Assembly: GCA_016209255.1 (NCBI GenBank)
Contig: JACQWL010000006.1
Span: 1-48,464 of the forward strand
Origin: Verrucomicrobiota bacterium
GTDB taxonomy: Bacteria; Verrucomicrobiota; Verrucomicrobiia; Opitutales; Opitutaceae
Reading direction: 5' to 3'
Length of the DNA stretch: 48,464 bases
Below the pieces are notes generated by a model. It ran no database searches. It had not been told where the DNA came from and saw only the letters and a list, made by a program, of their open reading frames with translations. The position numbers and the translations under genes were made by a program. The stretch's first letter is position 1; each line of letters opens with the position of its first letter. Positions 7,763-15,947 of this stretch are shown piece by piece.

Positions 7763-9745
7763 CTATTCGAGGACGCGCAAATCGAGGCGTGAGCCGTCCG
7801 CGCCGCCGATGAAGACCCGCTGCGTGGCCTTCTGGAAATCGGTCGCGCGGGCGTTGGGAATATCCATGAACTTTTGCGGGTTGCGGTCGGTCAGCGGAAA
7901 CCAGGAACTCTGCACCTGGACCATGATGCGATGGCCGCGCCGAAACGTGTGCGCGACGTCGGGCAGTTCGAAGGTGATGCGCTCGGGCTGGCCCGGCACA
8001 AAGGGCACCGGCTGCTCGAAGCTCTGCCGGTACTTGCCGCGGAACGGTTCGCCGCGCACGAGCTGCTGGTAGCTGCCCATCTTGATCGCGTTGGCCGGCT
8101 CCAGCCGGGCCGGGGCTCCCGCCACGGCTGGGGCGGCGTTGAAGTCAGGGTAATCGCCGGGGTACACATCGATGAGCTTGACGACGAAGTCGGCATCGGT
8201 GCCGGTGGTCGACACTTTCAAGTCGACGCCGATCGGGCCCATCAGCGTGACATCGCCTTCGAGCGGCTCGGTCTTGAAAACCAGCACATCGGGGCGGGTG
8301 GCGGCAAAGCGCTGATCCTCGGTCATGTAGTCCGGACGCACGGCCATTGAAACATGCGCCAGATAGGGCACGGGACGGTTGGGGTCCGCGATATACTCTT
8401 CGAAACCGGGCGGGGGAGCGGATTCCATGCTGAGCTTGCCTTCGCCAGAGAGGAACATTTTCCGCACGACGGACTGCCGCGGCGGCCAGGCGTCAAAGCG
8501 CCTCCATTGGTTCACCCCAGTCTCAAAGACCCACGCCTTGGAAAGACTGCTGTCCCCCTTGCCTTTCAGGAAATGCAGGAAGAAAGGGAACTCGATCTTC
8601 TCGCGATAGAACTGGCCCGTCTTCGAACCGAAGTTGACGTTGCCGACGCGGTCACCATCGCCCCGCGCAAAACCGCCGTGCGTCCAGGGCCCCATGACGA
8701 GCATGTTCCGGCCCACGGGCGCGTTCTTTTCCACCTCCTTGAATGTCCGGAGCGGGCCCATCGGATCCTCCTGGTCGAACCAGCCGCCCACCGTCAACAC
8801 CGCCGGCTTGATGCCTTTGAAGTGGCGCCAGATCGAGCGGGATTTCCAGAACTCCGTGTACGACGTGTTCTCCATATGCGCCGTCCAAAAGGGCTGCTGG
8901 CGCTTGAAGTACTTCTCTTCCGCATTGGCGAGGCTGCCGAGATTGAGAAAAAACTCGTACCCGTCGGGCGTGCCAAGATCGACGCCGGGCGGGGGCGGCG
9001 GGGGCGGCGACGGGTCGCCCTCGCGCTGCTTGAAGCCCTGATAAAAGCGGAAGCGATGCGCGAGCATGAAGGCGCCGTTGTGGTAGCTGTCGTCGCCAAG
9101 ATAGTAGTCGGTGACGGGGGCCTGCGGCGACACGGCGATGAGCGCAGGGTGCGCGTCGATCATCGCCGCACTGACAAAAAAACCGGGTTGCGACACGCCC
9201 CACATGCCGACCTTGCCCGAGTTGCCAGGGACGTTCTTCACCAGCCAGTCGATCGTATCGTAGGCATCGCTGGTCTCGTCGGTATCCTTGGGTCCATTCT
9301 TGATCGGCTTGTACGGACGAGTGAGCGTGAACTCACCCTCGCTCATGTAACGGCCGCGTACGTCTTGGTAGACGAAGATGAACTTATCCCTGGCGTAGAG
9401 TTCCGAGGGGCCCAGCGAAGCGGGAAACTGGTCGACGCCGTAGGGGCGCACACTATACGGCGTCCGCTGCAACATGATCGGATAGGTCTTGCCGTCGGTC
9501 TGGAAGTCCTTGGGGACATAGACAGAGGTAAAAAGCCTGACCCCGTCGCGCATCGGAATCCGGTAATCGTACTTCGAGTAGTTCTCGCGAACCGATGTGG
9601 CGGCGCTGGCGGGGCTGGTGGTTCCTGCGGGGCTGGCGGGCGGCGTTACCTGGCCAACGAGGCACGCACCGCACATCAACAGGAGACCCAGGAGCCGCAG
9701 GAGAGCGACTGCGTCCCGCAGCGAAACGCTAGGGGATGAGATCAT
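7763..9745 (-). CDS. CocE/NonD family hydrolase (X-Pro dipeptidyl-peptidase-like)
   Basis: A 660-residue secreted alpha/beta hydrolase of the CocE/NonD family (peptidase S15-like), which hydrolyses esters or acyl-dipeptides. The N-terminus has a hydrophobic signal segment. RIPMRDGVRLFTSVYVPKD starts the catalytic domain. The nucleophile elbow GVSQPGF carries Ser185, GGWFDQEDPMGPL holds the expected Asp region and GPWTHGGF the His. FVYQDVRGRYMSEGEF is a family hallmark, and the C-terminal third is the jelly-roll domain (HRIMVQVQSSWFP). All three triad residues appear present, so it is probably active. Substrate unknown. A Pro-rich loop (seven consecutive Pro) lies near residue 250. Confidence 0.9.
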   Translation of the reverse strand: MISSPSVSLRDAVALLRLLGLLLMCGACLVGQVTPPASPAGTTSPASAATSVRENYSKYDYRIPMRDGVRLFTSVYVPKDFQTDGKTYPIMLQRTPYSVRPYGVDQFPASLGPSELYARDKFIFVYQDVRGRYMSEGEFTLTRPYKPIKNGPKDTDETSDAYDTIDWLVKNVPGNSGKVGMWGVSQPGFFVSAAMIDAHPALIAVSPQAPVTDYYLGDDSYHNGAFMLAHRFRFYQGFKQREGDPSPPPPPPPGVDLGTPDGYEFFLNLGSLANAEEKYFKRQQPFWTAHMENTSYTEFWKSRSIWRHFKGIKPAVLTVGGWFDQEDPMGPLRTFKEVEKNAPVGRNMLVMGPWTHGGFARGDGDRVGNVNFGSKTGQFYREKIEFPFFLHFLKGKGDSSLSKAWVFETGVNQWRRFDAWPPRQSVVRKMFLSGEGKLSMESAPPPGFEEYIADPNRPVPYLAHVSMAVRPDYMTEDQRFAATRPDVLVFKTEPLEGDVTLMGPIGVDLKVSTTGTDADFVVKLIDVYPGDYPDFNAAPAVAGAPARLEPANAIKMGSYQQLVRGEPFRGKYRQSFEQPVPFVPGQPERITFELPDVAHTFRRGHRIMVQVQSSWFPLTDRNPQKFMDIPNARATDFQKATQRVFIGGADGSRLDLRVLE

Positions 9746-9777
9746 GGATTGGGTCTACCGTCATCAGAGAGTGTCTT

Positions 9778-9890
9778 CAGAATGGCTGTCATGCTGAGAC
9801 GCAAAGCCAACGTCGTCGCCTTGGGTGACGTTCACAAATTCCACCCCAATCTGTCATTTTGAGCGAAGCGAAGAATCCAGCCGGAAGTTC
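9778..9890. repeat. Degenerate copy of a TCATTCTGAGCG-type dispersed palindrome
   Basis: GTCATTTTGAGCGAAGCGAA followed by GAATCCAGCCGG matches the better-preserved palindrome at 41787-41876. A weak counterpart (GGCTGTCATGCTGAG) lies upstream. The 201-bp gap between the CocE and GlcG genes shows nothing else recognisable. Confidence 0.5.
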
Positions 9891-9946
9891 GAAGTCCCTG
9901 GGAAGTGCGAATGTCCAAGTGGACGCTTCGCCATGCTCAGCAAACC

Positions 9947-10432
9947 TCATTTCTTCACCTGAGCCAGAACGGACGCGCCGGCCTCGGCCACCACGCCGTC
10001 TTCATTCGATTTCACCCCACTGACGCCGATCGCGCCTATGTACGTGCCATCGACCACGAGTGGAAGCCCGCCCTCCACCGCCACGACGCCGGGCAGCGAC
10101 AAAATCGCCGTTCGGCCACCTGCGACCACGTCCTCAAACACCTTTGTCGACCGCTTGAACTTCAACGCCGTCTTTGCCTTCGCCTGCGCGACGTCGATGC
10201 TGCCGATTTGCGTGCCATCCATCTTTTCCAGATAGATCAGATTTCCGCCGTCATCGACGATGGCGATGACCACGTTCCATTTGTTTTTAGCCGCCTCAGC
10301 CCCGGCTTTCACGGCGATTTTTTTCGCCAGTTCCAGAGTGATGGTTGGTTTGGTGACAGTCTGCGCGCGCAGGGGCAACGCCGGCGACGCGAGGAAAGCG
10401 GCCGCGAGAAGATAACGGAGATGATGTTTCAT
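9947..10432 (-). CDS. GlcG/HbpS family protein, exported
   Basis: A 161-residue protein when started at ATG 10432 (MKHHLRYLLAAAFLASPALPLRAQ), which gives a clear Sec signal peptide. The longer ORF start at 10564 would place an unrelated, repeat-derived sequence before the signal and is rejected. The mature part (ITLELAKKIAVKAGAEA, VVIAIVDDGGNLIYLEKMDG, GGLPLVVDGTYIGAIGVSG) is the GlcG/HbpS fold. Members bind haem or cobalamin-like ligands or occur with glycolate metabolism. No partner gene clarifies the role here. The function is therefore assigned to family level only. Confidence 0.88.
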   Translation of the reverse strand: MKHHLRYLLAAAFLASPALPLRAQTVTKPTITLELAKKIAVKAGAEAAKNKWNVVIAIVDDGGNLIYLEKMDGTQIGSIDVAQAKAKTALKFKRSTKVFEDVVAGGRTAILSLPGVVAVEGGLPLVVDGTYIGAIGVSGVKSNEDGVVAEAGASVLAQVKK

Positions 10433-10591
10433 GGGTTGGATGGGTGAGGTACGGATGGAGTTGAGAAAGACGGGCGGTTGCCGGCGGCAAGCTGCCGGCG
10501 CGCAACCGTTCCGACTCGTTCGGCCCCAAGTGTCAACGAGGTCTTCGGTGCGCGGCAAAGCCATTCGTACTCGAACGTCACGACAGGGCGT

Positions 10592-10674
10592 GTAGTGGTG
10601 GCGGGTCAGTATCCGGCAGCAGCACTCTGTGAGCGCCGATCTTCCCGCGAACGACGGTCATAGACCGCCGCTAC
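10592..10674. repeat. Degenerate REPIN-like element
   Basis: The right arm, read on the minus strand, is GTAGCGGCGGTCTATGACCG, with an internal near-palindrome after GTAG. The left arm begins GTAGTGGTGGCGGGTCAGTA in inverted orientation and is more diverged. The spacing and total length (83 bp) resemble the clearer copies at 6903-6976 and 36420-36495. Confidence 0.4.
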
Positions 10675-10769
10675 AGTTTTTCAAGGCGACGCCCCTGCCC
10701 AACTGTTGTGGCGCCAAGCTGCCCGCGATCATCTCGACTGACAGTATTTTGTTTTTCTCAAACATCTGT

Positions 10770-10775
10770 TATAAC
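10770..10775 (+). promoter_or_regulatory. Possible -10 box of the vapBC promoter
   Basis: TATAAC lies 15-17 bp downstream of T-rich TTTTGT/TTGTTT sequence and just before the dyad at 10791-10818. This is consistent with a sigma70-type promoter occluded by the antitoxin complex. The match is weak. Confidence 0.3.
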
Positions 10776-10790
10776 GGATGATGGCTCTTG

Positions 10791-10818
10791 TGCCATACTT
10801 TGTTGTTGAAGTATGGCA
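10791..10818. promoter_or_regulatory. Candidate operator for the toxin-antitoxin operon (10-bp inverted repeat)
   Basis: TGCCATACTT and AAGTATGGCA form a perfect 10-bp inverted repeat with an 8-bp spacer. A further CCATAC half-site lies at 10825. It ends 24 bp before the preferred antitoxin start (10843). Type II antitoxins usually bind such dyads with their ribbon-helix-helix or AbrB-like N-terminus to autoregulate. Binding here is inferred. Confidence 0.55.
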
Positions 10819-10842
10819 GCGCGGCCATACCGTGGGCTCGCG

Positions 10843-11109
10843 ATGAAAATGACCATGCACATCGACGAGGATGTCTTGGATCGGGTGATGAAAATCACCG
10901 GAGCCAAGACGAAGACTGCTGCCGTTGAGATCGCCCTGAACGAAATGGCGCGCCGCCACAAAATGAAGGAGTTGTTCTCCGCCGGCCTCGGACTCACGCC
11001 GGACGAGTTGAAAAACGCCTTCGATCCCAGTTCCTACCCCGAGGAACCCCAGCGCGTGATGCTCGTCGCGGAAGGACCAGTCTCTCATGGCAAACCTGAT
11101 CCTGCCTGA
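10843..11109 (+). CDS. vapB: VapB-type antitoxin
   Basis: An 88-residue antitoxin when started at ATG 10843 (MKMTMHIDEDVLDRVMKITG). The upstream ATG at 10813 lies inside the operator-like dyad and is less likely. The N-terminal TMHIDEDVLDRVMKITGAKTKTAAVEIALNEMARR matches the VapB (COG5450) DNA-binding region. The Pro-rich C-terminal tail would block the toxin active site. It overlaps the PIN-domain toxin gene by 23 bp, the usual antitoxin-first arrangement. Expected role: DNA-binding repressor that neutralises the ribonuclease downstream. Confidence 0.85.
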   Translation: MKMTMHIDEDVLDRVMKITGAKTKTAAVEIALNEMARRHKMKELFSAGLGLTPDELKNAFDPSSYPEEPQRVMLVAEGPVSHGKPDPA

Positions 11110-11485
11110 CCGTAACATCTACATTGGGGCCATTCGCGCGGGCGGCGATCCCTTCCAAGAATTCGCGGCCGGCATCGACGACCGCGACTGGGAGTTCGCC
11201 ACCTGCGGAATGGTGGTGCTGGAAGTCTGCCGCGGTCTACGCGACCCGTCTTTGCTCAAGCGGTTTCGCGAACGCTTCGCCGTGATGATTTTTGTACCGA
11301 CGACCAACCAGATTTGGGAGCGCGCCGCACAACTCGCATGGTCGCTTGACCGGCAGGGCCGGGTGCTGCCTGCGCAGGACATCCTGATCGCTGCGCACGC
11401 CCTGCAGATAAACGCCGCGGTGCTGACCGCCGACGCACATTTTCAACAAATCCCAGGCCTGCGCATTCTCGCTCGACTCGAGTAA
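11087..11485 (+). CDS. vapC: VapC-type PIN-domain ribonuclease toxin
   Basis: A 132-residue PIN-domain protein. The acidic residues expected for metal-dependent RNase activity are visible: Asp8 (LPDRNIYI), Glu46 (VVLEVCRGL), Asp98 (PAQDILIAA) and Asp116 (LTADAHFQ). Known VapC toxins cleave initiator tRNA or the rRNA sarcin-ricin loop; the target here is unknown. The order and overlap with the antitoxin gene support a functional module. No frameshift or residue loss is seen, so the toxin is probably active when unbound. Confidence 0.87.
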   Translation: MANLILPDRNIYIGAIRAGGDPFQEFAAGIDDRDWEFATCGMVVLEVCRGLRDPSLLKRFRERFAVMIFVPTTNQIWERAAQLAWSLDRQGRVLPAQDILIAAHALQINAAVLTADAHFQQIPGLRILARLE

Positions 11486-11641
11486 CTGCGCAACTGTGCC
11501 CTCCCGGCAGACCATTTATGCTTGATCGCAGCGGCGATCGCAGATCCCGCTGTCGTCGTCGGCACTTTCTAGACATCGAGCCGTTTGTAAATGGGACCTC
11601 GCGTGAGGAAGAGTCGTGTGTTTGCATGGTCGCACACCGGC

Positions 11642-12550
11642 ATGAAAGCACTGTTTGTTCACGCACACTACGACGACTACGAGTTTACGGCTGCGGGGAC
11701 GTTCGATTTGTGGCGCCGGCGCCTGGGGTCTGGGTTTTGCGGGAGGGTTCTGGTCTGTACGGACGGGGCGGCGGGCCACCATTTTCGGACGCGGGCGGAA
11801 ACGGCGCGGGTGCGGTTGAAAGAGCAACGGGAGTCGGCGCGGTTAGGCGGCTACGAGTTTCAATTGCTGCGGTTGAGGAACGGGCGCGTGCCGCGAGAGG
11901 GGTGCCTGGAGTTGGATCGCGGGTTCCTGGCAGCACTGTGGCAGGCGATCCGGGACTTCGAACCGGATTACCTGTTTTGCCCGCCATTGCCGGCGGACAC
12001 GCTGGCGGGAGTGCATGCGGATCACGTCGCCGTGGCGGAAGCGGTGCGCCGGGTGGCCTACCTGATCAACGTGCCGCATGCTTATACGCCGGAGTATCCG
12101 GCGGACGAGCGACGGTCGAAGCCGTGCCGGACGCCGGTGATTCTGAATACATATGATGGATACATGTTTGGGGCCAACGCGTATGATTTTGCGGTGGACG
12201 TGGAAGACAGCTTCCGTCTGGTCGCGCGGCTGACGTGGTGTCACCAGTCGCAGATCGCGGAGTGGTTGCCGTGGGTGGGAAGGCACCGAATGGAGCCGCC
12301 GGCTGACTTTGAGGCCTGGGAGGCCACACTGAGGGCGCGATTCGCGTGCAAACAGAAGGAGTTGGGCATACGGGGGCGTCGGGCGGTGGAGGTGTTCACG
12401 GTGACCGCGTGGGGGGAGGTTCCCGATCCTGCGCAGATCGTGAAGGACTTTCCACTCATGGCACAAAAGGCCTCGCTGGGGCGAATGAGGCGACGGTTGC
12501 GACTTTGGCGAGGGGAGGGCCCGCCGAACACGTCAGGTCTTGACACATAA
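11642..12550 (+). CDS. PIG-L family deacetylase
   Basis: A 302-residue zinc-dependent N-acetylglucosaminyl-type deacetylase (PIG-L/LmbE fold). MKALFVHAHYDDYEF gives the family AHPDDE motif (here AHYDDYE), and GVHADHVAVAEAV supplies the HxxH zinc ligands. ATG 11642 places the motif at the usual N-terminal position; the track start at 11591 would add 17 residues with no homology signal. Family members remove acetyl groups from GlcNAc conjugates such as mycothiol or bacillithiol precursors, or glycopeptides. The substrate is unknown. Codons often end in G (ggg, gcg, ttg, cgg) while flanking genes favour C, hinting at a different origin. Confidence 0.85.
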   Translation: MKALFVHAHYDDYEFTAAGTFDLWRRRLGSGFCGRVLVCTDGAAGHHFRTRAETARVRLKEQRESARLGGYEFQLLRLRNGRVPREGCLELDRGFLAALWQAIRDFEPDYLFCPPLPADTLAGVHADHVAVAEAVRRVAYLINVPHAYTPEYPADERRSKPCRTPVILNTYDGYMFGANAYDFAVDVEDSFRLVARLTWCHQSQIAEWLPWVGRHRMEPPADFEAWEATLRARFACKQKELGIRGRRAVEVFTVTAWGEVPDPAQIVKDFPLMAQKASLGRMRRRLRLWRGEGPPNTSGLDT

Positions 12551-12717
12551 CAAGCCGCCCGGTCAGCCGCGTTCGCGACGTCCCCGCTGATTCGAGCGGC
12601 ACGCTGCGCGCCAGCCAAGCTGACGCGCATCGTGCCTCCGCCCTCCGTCACTTGCGCTCTTCCGGTCCGGTGGGCAACGACCCCGCGCCGCAGGCGCTTG
12701 TGGCGCGAAGAAGTGTG

Positions 12718-14568
12718 CTACGGCACCACGCTGTCCGTGATCGTGAGCGTGTTGAAATCCAGCACGCGTTTCAACCGGCCGTGCGTCAGGGTGAGCATGC
12801 CGCTGCCGACCTCGGCGTTGAGATACGGGCCGGAGAAAAGCTTCCACTCCTTCGCGTGATCGATCGCGCGGCCGTCCACGTTCGGCGCGGAGCCGTACGC
12901 GCACTCGATTTTTCTCCCGCGGAGCGAGGTGAAGATCACGCGCGGAGTCGGCTGGAGCGTGATCTCGAGCGGCAGCGCGCGGATGGCGGCCCTGAAATCG
13001 CTCCAGCTCTTGAACTCGCCCACCGCGGCGGCCTGGATCAACGTGCCGTTCTGGCGATGCGGCGAATAGAGGCGCTTGCCCCCTTTTTCGAGCGGGCGCC
13101 ACTCATACGGCGCGAGCGGCCGGTAGGCGATATAGGCACGACCGCCCTGGGTAAAAATCCAGCCGGACGGATCCTCTTCGAGCCGCACGAGATCCTTGGA
13201 GAAAAATCCGTTCACGTGCCCGAAGGTCGCGCCGGCGGGAATGTCGCTGAGCGAGATGAGCGCGTCGTCCTGCTGGAAAATCTGCTCGTACGGCGAGCCC
13301 CCGAGGAGCTTGTCCTCCTGGTTGTAGGACGGCTTGCCCTGGAAGGTGACCGCCGCGGGCATGTGGTCGGGCATCTCGGTAAAGTACATCATGAGCTCGT
13401 GCGTGCTGTAGTGGGCCTGTACCGAATAGATCGTGTTGTGCACGCCGCGCGGGTCGGGCACAGCCCAGGTGACATCCCACGAGTGCTGCTGGATCGGCTG
13501 CAGCAGGCCGCCCTGATCGGAGCCGACCGCGTAATCGGGCGTGACGTAGGCGGTCTTGTACACCGGCGCGTTACGCACGTCGCTGTTGCGCCAGCGATGG
13601 CGGGTGCGCTTGCGCTCATGGTGGGTGTAGGCGCCGGCGCGATCGGTACCGATGCGGTAGATCACCTCGGGCAACTCGTAGTTTCCCGCCACGAAGGCGA
13701 AGTAGCCGCCCCAGCCGCCGTAAGCCGCGGTCGGCGGACAGTTGCCAAACATGAGCCAGCCAAAGAACGACGCGAGGCCGTTCCATTTCTCCCGCACGGT
13801 GATGTCGTCCGTGCGCGCGTGCGAGCCGATGTAGATGCCGTTGAGCGTCTCGGCCGCATAGTCGGCCATGAGATAGTCGAGCATCATGCGCCCGCGCTGG
13901 CGCATCCCCGGATCCGCCGCCCAGGTCGCGAGGTAAAGCATGGGGATCGAGTACTCGCCGATGTAGTGCGTGCAGTCGTATTCGCCCTGGCCGATGGTCG
14001 TCGTGACCCCCGTCCAGTGGATCAGGTAGTCGCGCGCCTCGGCGAAATTCTCCGCCGAACTCTTGCCGTTGAACCAGCGCTCGCCGGGCTCGCCCGGCCA
14101 GAGCTGCGCCATCAGGTAGAGCGACGTGTAGTACATCACCCAGTGGTTCTCGGTGTCGCCGCGGAGCGGGAAATACGTGCGCCACGCCTCGCGGACGGCC
14201 GCCTTCGCGGCGGAGGTGAGCTGATCGCGCCCAAGGTAGGATACGCACGTGACGGAAAACATCCAGAACATGTCGCCCGAGGGTGTTTCCAGCAGCTCGA
14301 TCAGTCGCGCCGAACATGCCCTGGTGTCCTCGCGGCGCAGGAGCTTTGCGGCGATTTCCGCCATGCCGAACGTCGCGGGCTCTCCCGGTTTGACGAGCCC
14401 TGCGCGCCACGCGATCACCTCCTGCACCCGGGAAAGGTAGGCGGCGCGGCGTTCGCCGGCGTCCTGGATGACGGACGGCACGGGGGCCGGACCCGTGAAG
14501 GACGGCTGCGCCCGGGCTGCGGCGGCGAAAAAAAACAAAGTCCAGAGGGAAAAGCGGACAAATTTCAT
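12718..14568 (-). CDS. Secreted protein of unknown function, possibly helical-toroid sugar-active
   Basis: A 616-residue protein with a Sec signal peptide (FSLWTLFFFAAAARA). I do not recognise the family with certainty. The first half is rich in helices with aromatic motifs (GDTENHWVMYYTSLYLMAQLWPG, GQGEYDCTHYIGEYSIPMLYLATWA), resembling alpha/alpha-toroid folds of polysaccharide lyases and related enzymes. The second half looks beta-rich (GGRAYIAYRPLAPYEW), as in heparinase II/III-like or GH105/GH88-like proteins. His and Tyr residues that could act in lyase chemistry are present, but no catalytic set can be assigned. The start at 14568 sits directly beside a MITE-like element that occupies the promoter region. 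Confidence 0.6.
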   Translation of the reverse strand: MKFVRFSLWTLFFFAAAARAQPSFTGPAPVPSVIQDAGERRAAYLSRVQEVIAWRAGLVKPGEPATFGMAEIAAKLLRREDTRACSARLIELLETPSGDMFWMFSVTCVSYLGRDQLTSAAKAAVREAWRTYFPLRGDTENHWVMYYTSLYLMAQLWPGEPGERWFNGKSSAENFAEARDYLIHWTGVTTTIGQGEYDCTHYIGEYSIPMLYLATWAADPGMRQRGRMMLDYLMADYAAETLNGIYIGSHARTDDITVREKWNGLASFFGWLMFGNCPPTAAYGGWGGYFAFVAGNYELPEVIYRIGTDRAGAYTHHERKRTRHRWRNSDVRNAPVYKTAYVTPDYAVGSDQGGLLQPIQQHSWDVTWAVPDPRGVHNTIYSVQAHYSTHELMMYFTEMPDHMPAAVTFQGKPSYNQEDKLLGGSPYEQIFQQDDALISLSDIPAGATFGHVNGFFSKDLVRLEEDPSGWIFTQGGRAYIAYRPLAPYEWRPLEKGGKRLYSPHRQNGTLIQAAAVGEFKSWSDFRAAIRALPLEITLQPTPRVIFTSLRGRKIECAYGSAPNVDGRAIDHAKEWKLFSGPYLNAEVGSGMLTLTHGRLKRVLDFNTLTITDSVVP

Positions 14569-14573
14569 GGTGA

Positions 14574-14874
14574 TAGCAGCCTGTCGGACTTGCGAATGAA
14601 GCCGAGTGGTTTTCGTGAGGATTCTTCCCGTGTGCGAGAGTGCCGGCCCAGACAGGCTGCTAAAGGCAGCGCTCCGAGGCAGAATCTGGCGAAAGCCCAA
14701 CGCCGATTTGATGCCGTGTTTGCTGCATGTCCTCGGCCAACCAACGCCCGGCGGCGAAAAATTCCGAGGTGTCCGCGAAAATGCCACAGGCATTTTCATT
14801 GGGCAGCCTGTCGGAACCGTCGGCATTGCATTCGCTCGCCAAAAGTCGGTATTCGTAAGTCCGGCAGGCTGCCA
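14574..14874. mobile_element. MITE-like element with 24-bp terminal inverted repeats
   Basis: The ends (left TAGCAGCCTGTCGGACTTGC; right its near complement) match in about 21 of 24 positions. Two further copies of the terminal core lie inside: GACAGGCTGCTA at 14651-14662 (inverted) and GGCAGCCTGTCGGA at 14802-14815 (direct). The element is therefore two inverted-repeat pairs around a unique middle. A 9-bp hairpin (GAAAATGCC/GGCATTTTC) is at 14777-14797. No transposase reading frame and no clear target-site duplication was found. It fills most of the 314-bp gap between two same-strand genes. Confidence 0.6.
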
Positions 14875-14882
14875 GGCGGCGT

Positions 14883-15902
14883 TCACTTGCGCGGGATAAA
14901 GGCCAGGTTGAAAACGATGGCCTTTTCGAACGCCAACGCGCGCCACGTGCGGCCTAGATCGTCCGAGACCTGGAGGGGCGCGAGATTGGGTGCCGCGTAG
15001 ATCCGCCCGGGGATATCCGGGTCCAGCCGGGCGCTCCAAATCTCCCGGTTCGGCAGCCCGGCGTTGCGGTCGCTCCACGTACGCCCGCCGTCCTCGGACA
15101 CCAGCACGCCCGTGTCCCAGCCGCATACCATCAGCCGGTGCGTATCGCCCGGGTCGAAATCGCAGTTGTGCAGCGTGTGCCCCGCCGGCACGCCGGCGAT
15201 TCGCTGCCAGGTGCCGCCCCCATCGGTCGACCAGAGCGCGCCGTCGCTCGTCGTCGCGGCGAAGAAGACGCGCGGATCGTGCGGCGACTGCCGGATCTCG
15301 TAGGTCACCTTGCCGGTGGCCTGCACGAGCCGCCAGGTGCGCGCCCCGTCCTCGGTGAGATAAATGCCGAGCTCCGTGCCGGCGAGCACACGGCCTGCCC
15401 TCGTGCGGTCGACCGCCAGCGCATGCGTGTAGCTGCGGCGGATACCGTCGTTCCGGCGTTCCCAAGTCCGGCCTCGGTCGCGCGACACCGCGATGCCATC
15501 GGGCAGCCCGGCATAGATATCGTCGGGCGCGTGCGAATCGAGAACGATGCCCTTGGCCTCGGTCATGGTCCAACCCGTCAGAATGTGCCAGGTGCGTCCG
15601 CCATCCTGCGAACGCACCACGCCGTCGAGCGCCGTGATCAACAGGCCGTTCGGCTCCTGCGGGTCGCGCACCAGCGTCAACACCCGGATATGATTGGGGC
15701 CGAGATGCTCGAAAGTCTGCCGGTCGCCCGACCGGTAGAGACCGCTCTTGAACGGCGCGCGGCTCCCCATGACCTGCCCCTGCCCGCTCATGTTCACGGT
15801 CAGGAAGAGATCGTGTTTGGGCTCCGCGGCCCCGGCGGGCATAAGGCCGGCCAGGGCGGCGGCAAGCAGCGCCGGGAAAAATTTCCGGGTCGCGATGTTC
15901 AT
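14883..15902 (-). CDS. Secreted BNR/Asp-box repeat beta-propeller protein
   Basis: A 339-residue exported protein (signal FFPALLAAALAGLMPAGAAE). It contains about six Asp-box motifs (S/T-x-D-x-G-x-T-W) spaced roughly 45-55 residues apart: SQDGGRTW, SRDRGRTW, TEDGARTW, STDGGGTW, SEDGGRTW and SDDLGRTW. Such propellers resemble sortilin/VPS10, YCF48-like and sialidase-type folds. No sialidase catalytic Arg triad or FRIP motif is evident, so an enzymatic role cannot be claimed. ATG 15902 gives the signal peptide. It is divergent from the RidA gene with 45 bp between the start codons, so the promoters must overlap. Confidence 0.8.
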   Translation of the reverse strand: MNIATRKFFPALLAAALAGLMPAGAAEPKHDLFLTVNMSGQGQVMGSRAPFKSGLYRSGDRQTFEHLGPNHIRVLTLVRDPQEPNGLLITALDGVVRSQDGGRTWHILTGWTMTEAKGIVLDSHAPDDIYAGLPDGIAVSRDRGRTWERRNDGIRRSYTHALAVDRTRAGRVLAGTELGIYLTEDGARTWRLVQATGKVTYEIRQSPHDPRVFFAATTSDGALWSTDGGGTWQRIAGVPAGHTLHNCDFDPGDTHRLMVCGWDTGVLVSEDGGRTWSDRNAGLPNREIWSARLDPDIPGRIYAAPNLAPLQVSDDLGRTWRALAFEKAIVFNLAFIPRK

Positions 15903-15947
15903 AAAAAGCCGGCTCGCCACGGCCGGCCCCGTGCCCAGAGTCGTGGC

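Larger units (their letters stand above)
10433..10842. other. 410-bp intergenic region with palindromes and the vapBC control region
   Basis: No gene is supported. Near the GlcG start is an imperfect hairpin (about 10477-10508, GTTGCCGGCGGCAAGCTGCC and its complement). A degenerate REPIN-like unit spans about 10592-10674. The last 100 bp are AT-rich relative to the neighbourhood and hold the candidate promoter and operator of the toxin-antitoxin pair. Confidence 0.6.

Noticed and set aside
10813-10842. Earlier in-frame ATG for the antitoxin
   Set aside because: It lies within the operator-like dyad and adds ten residues without family similarity.
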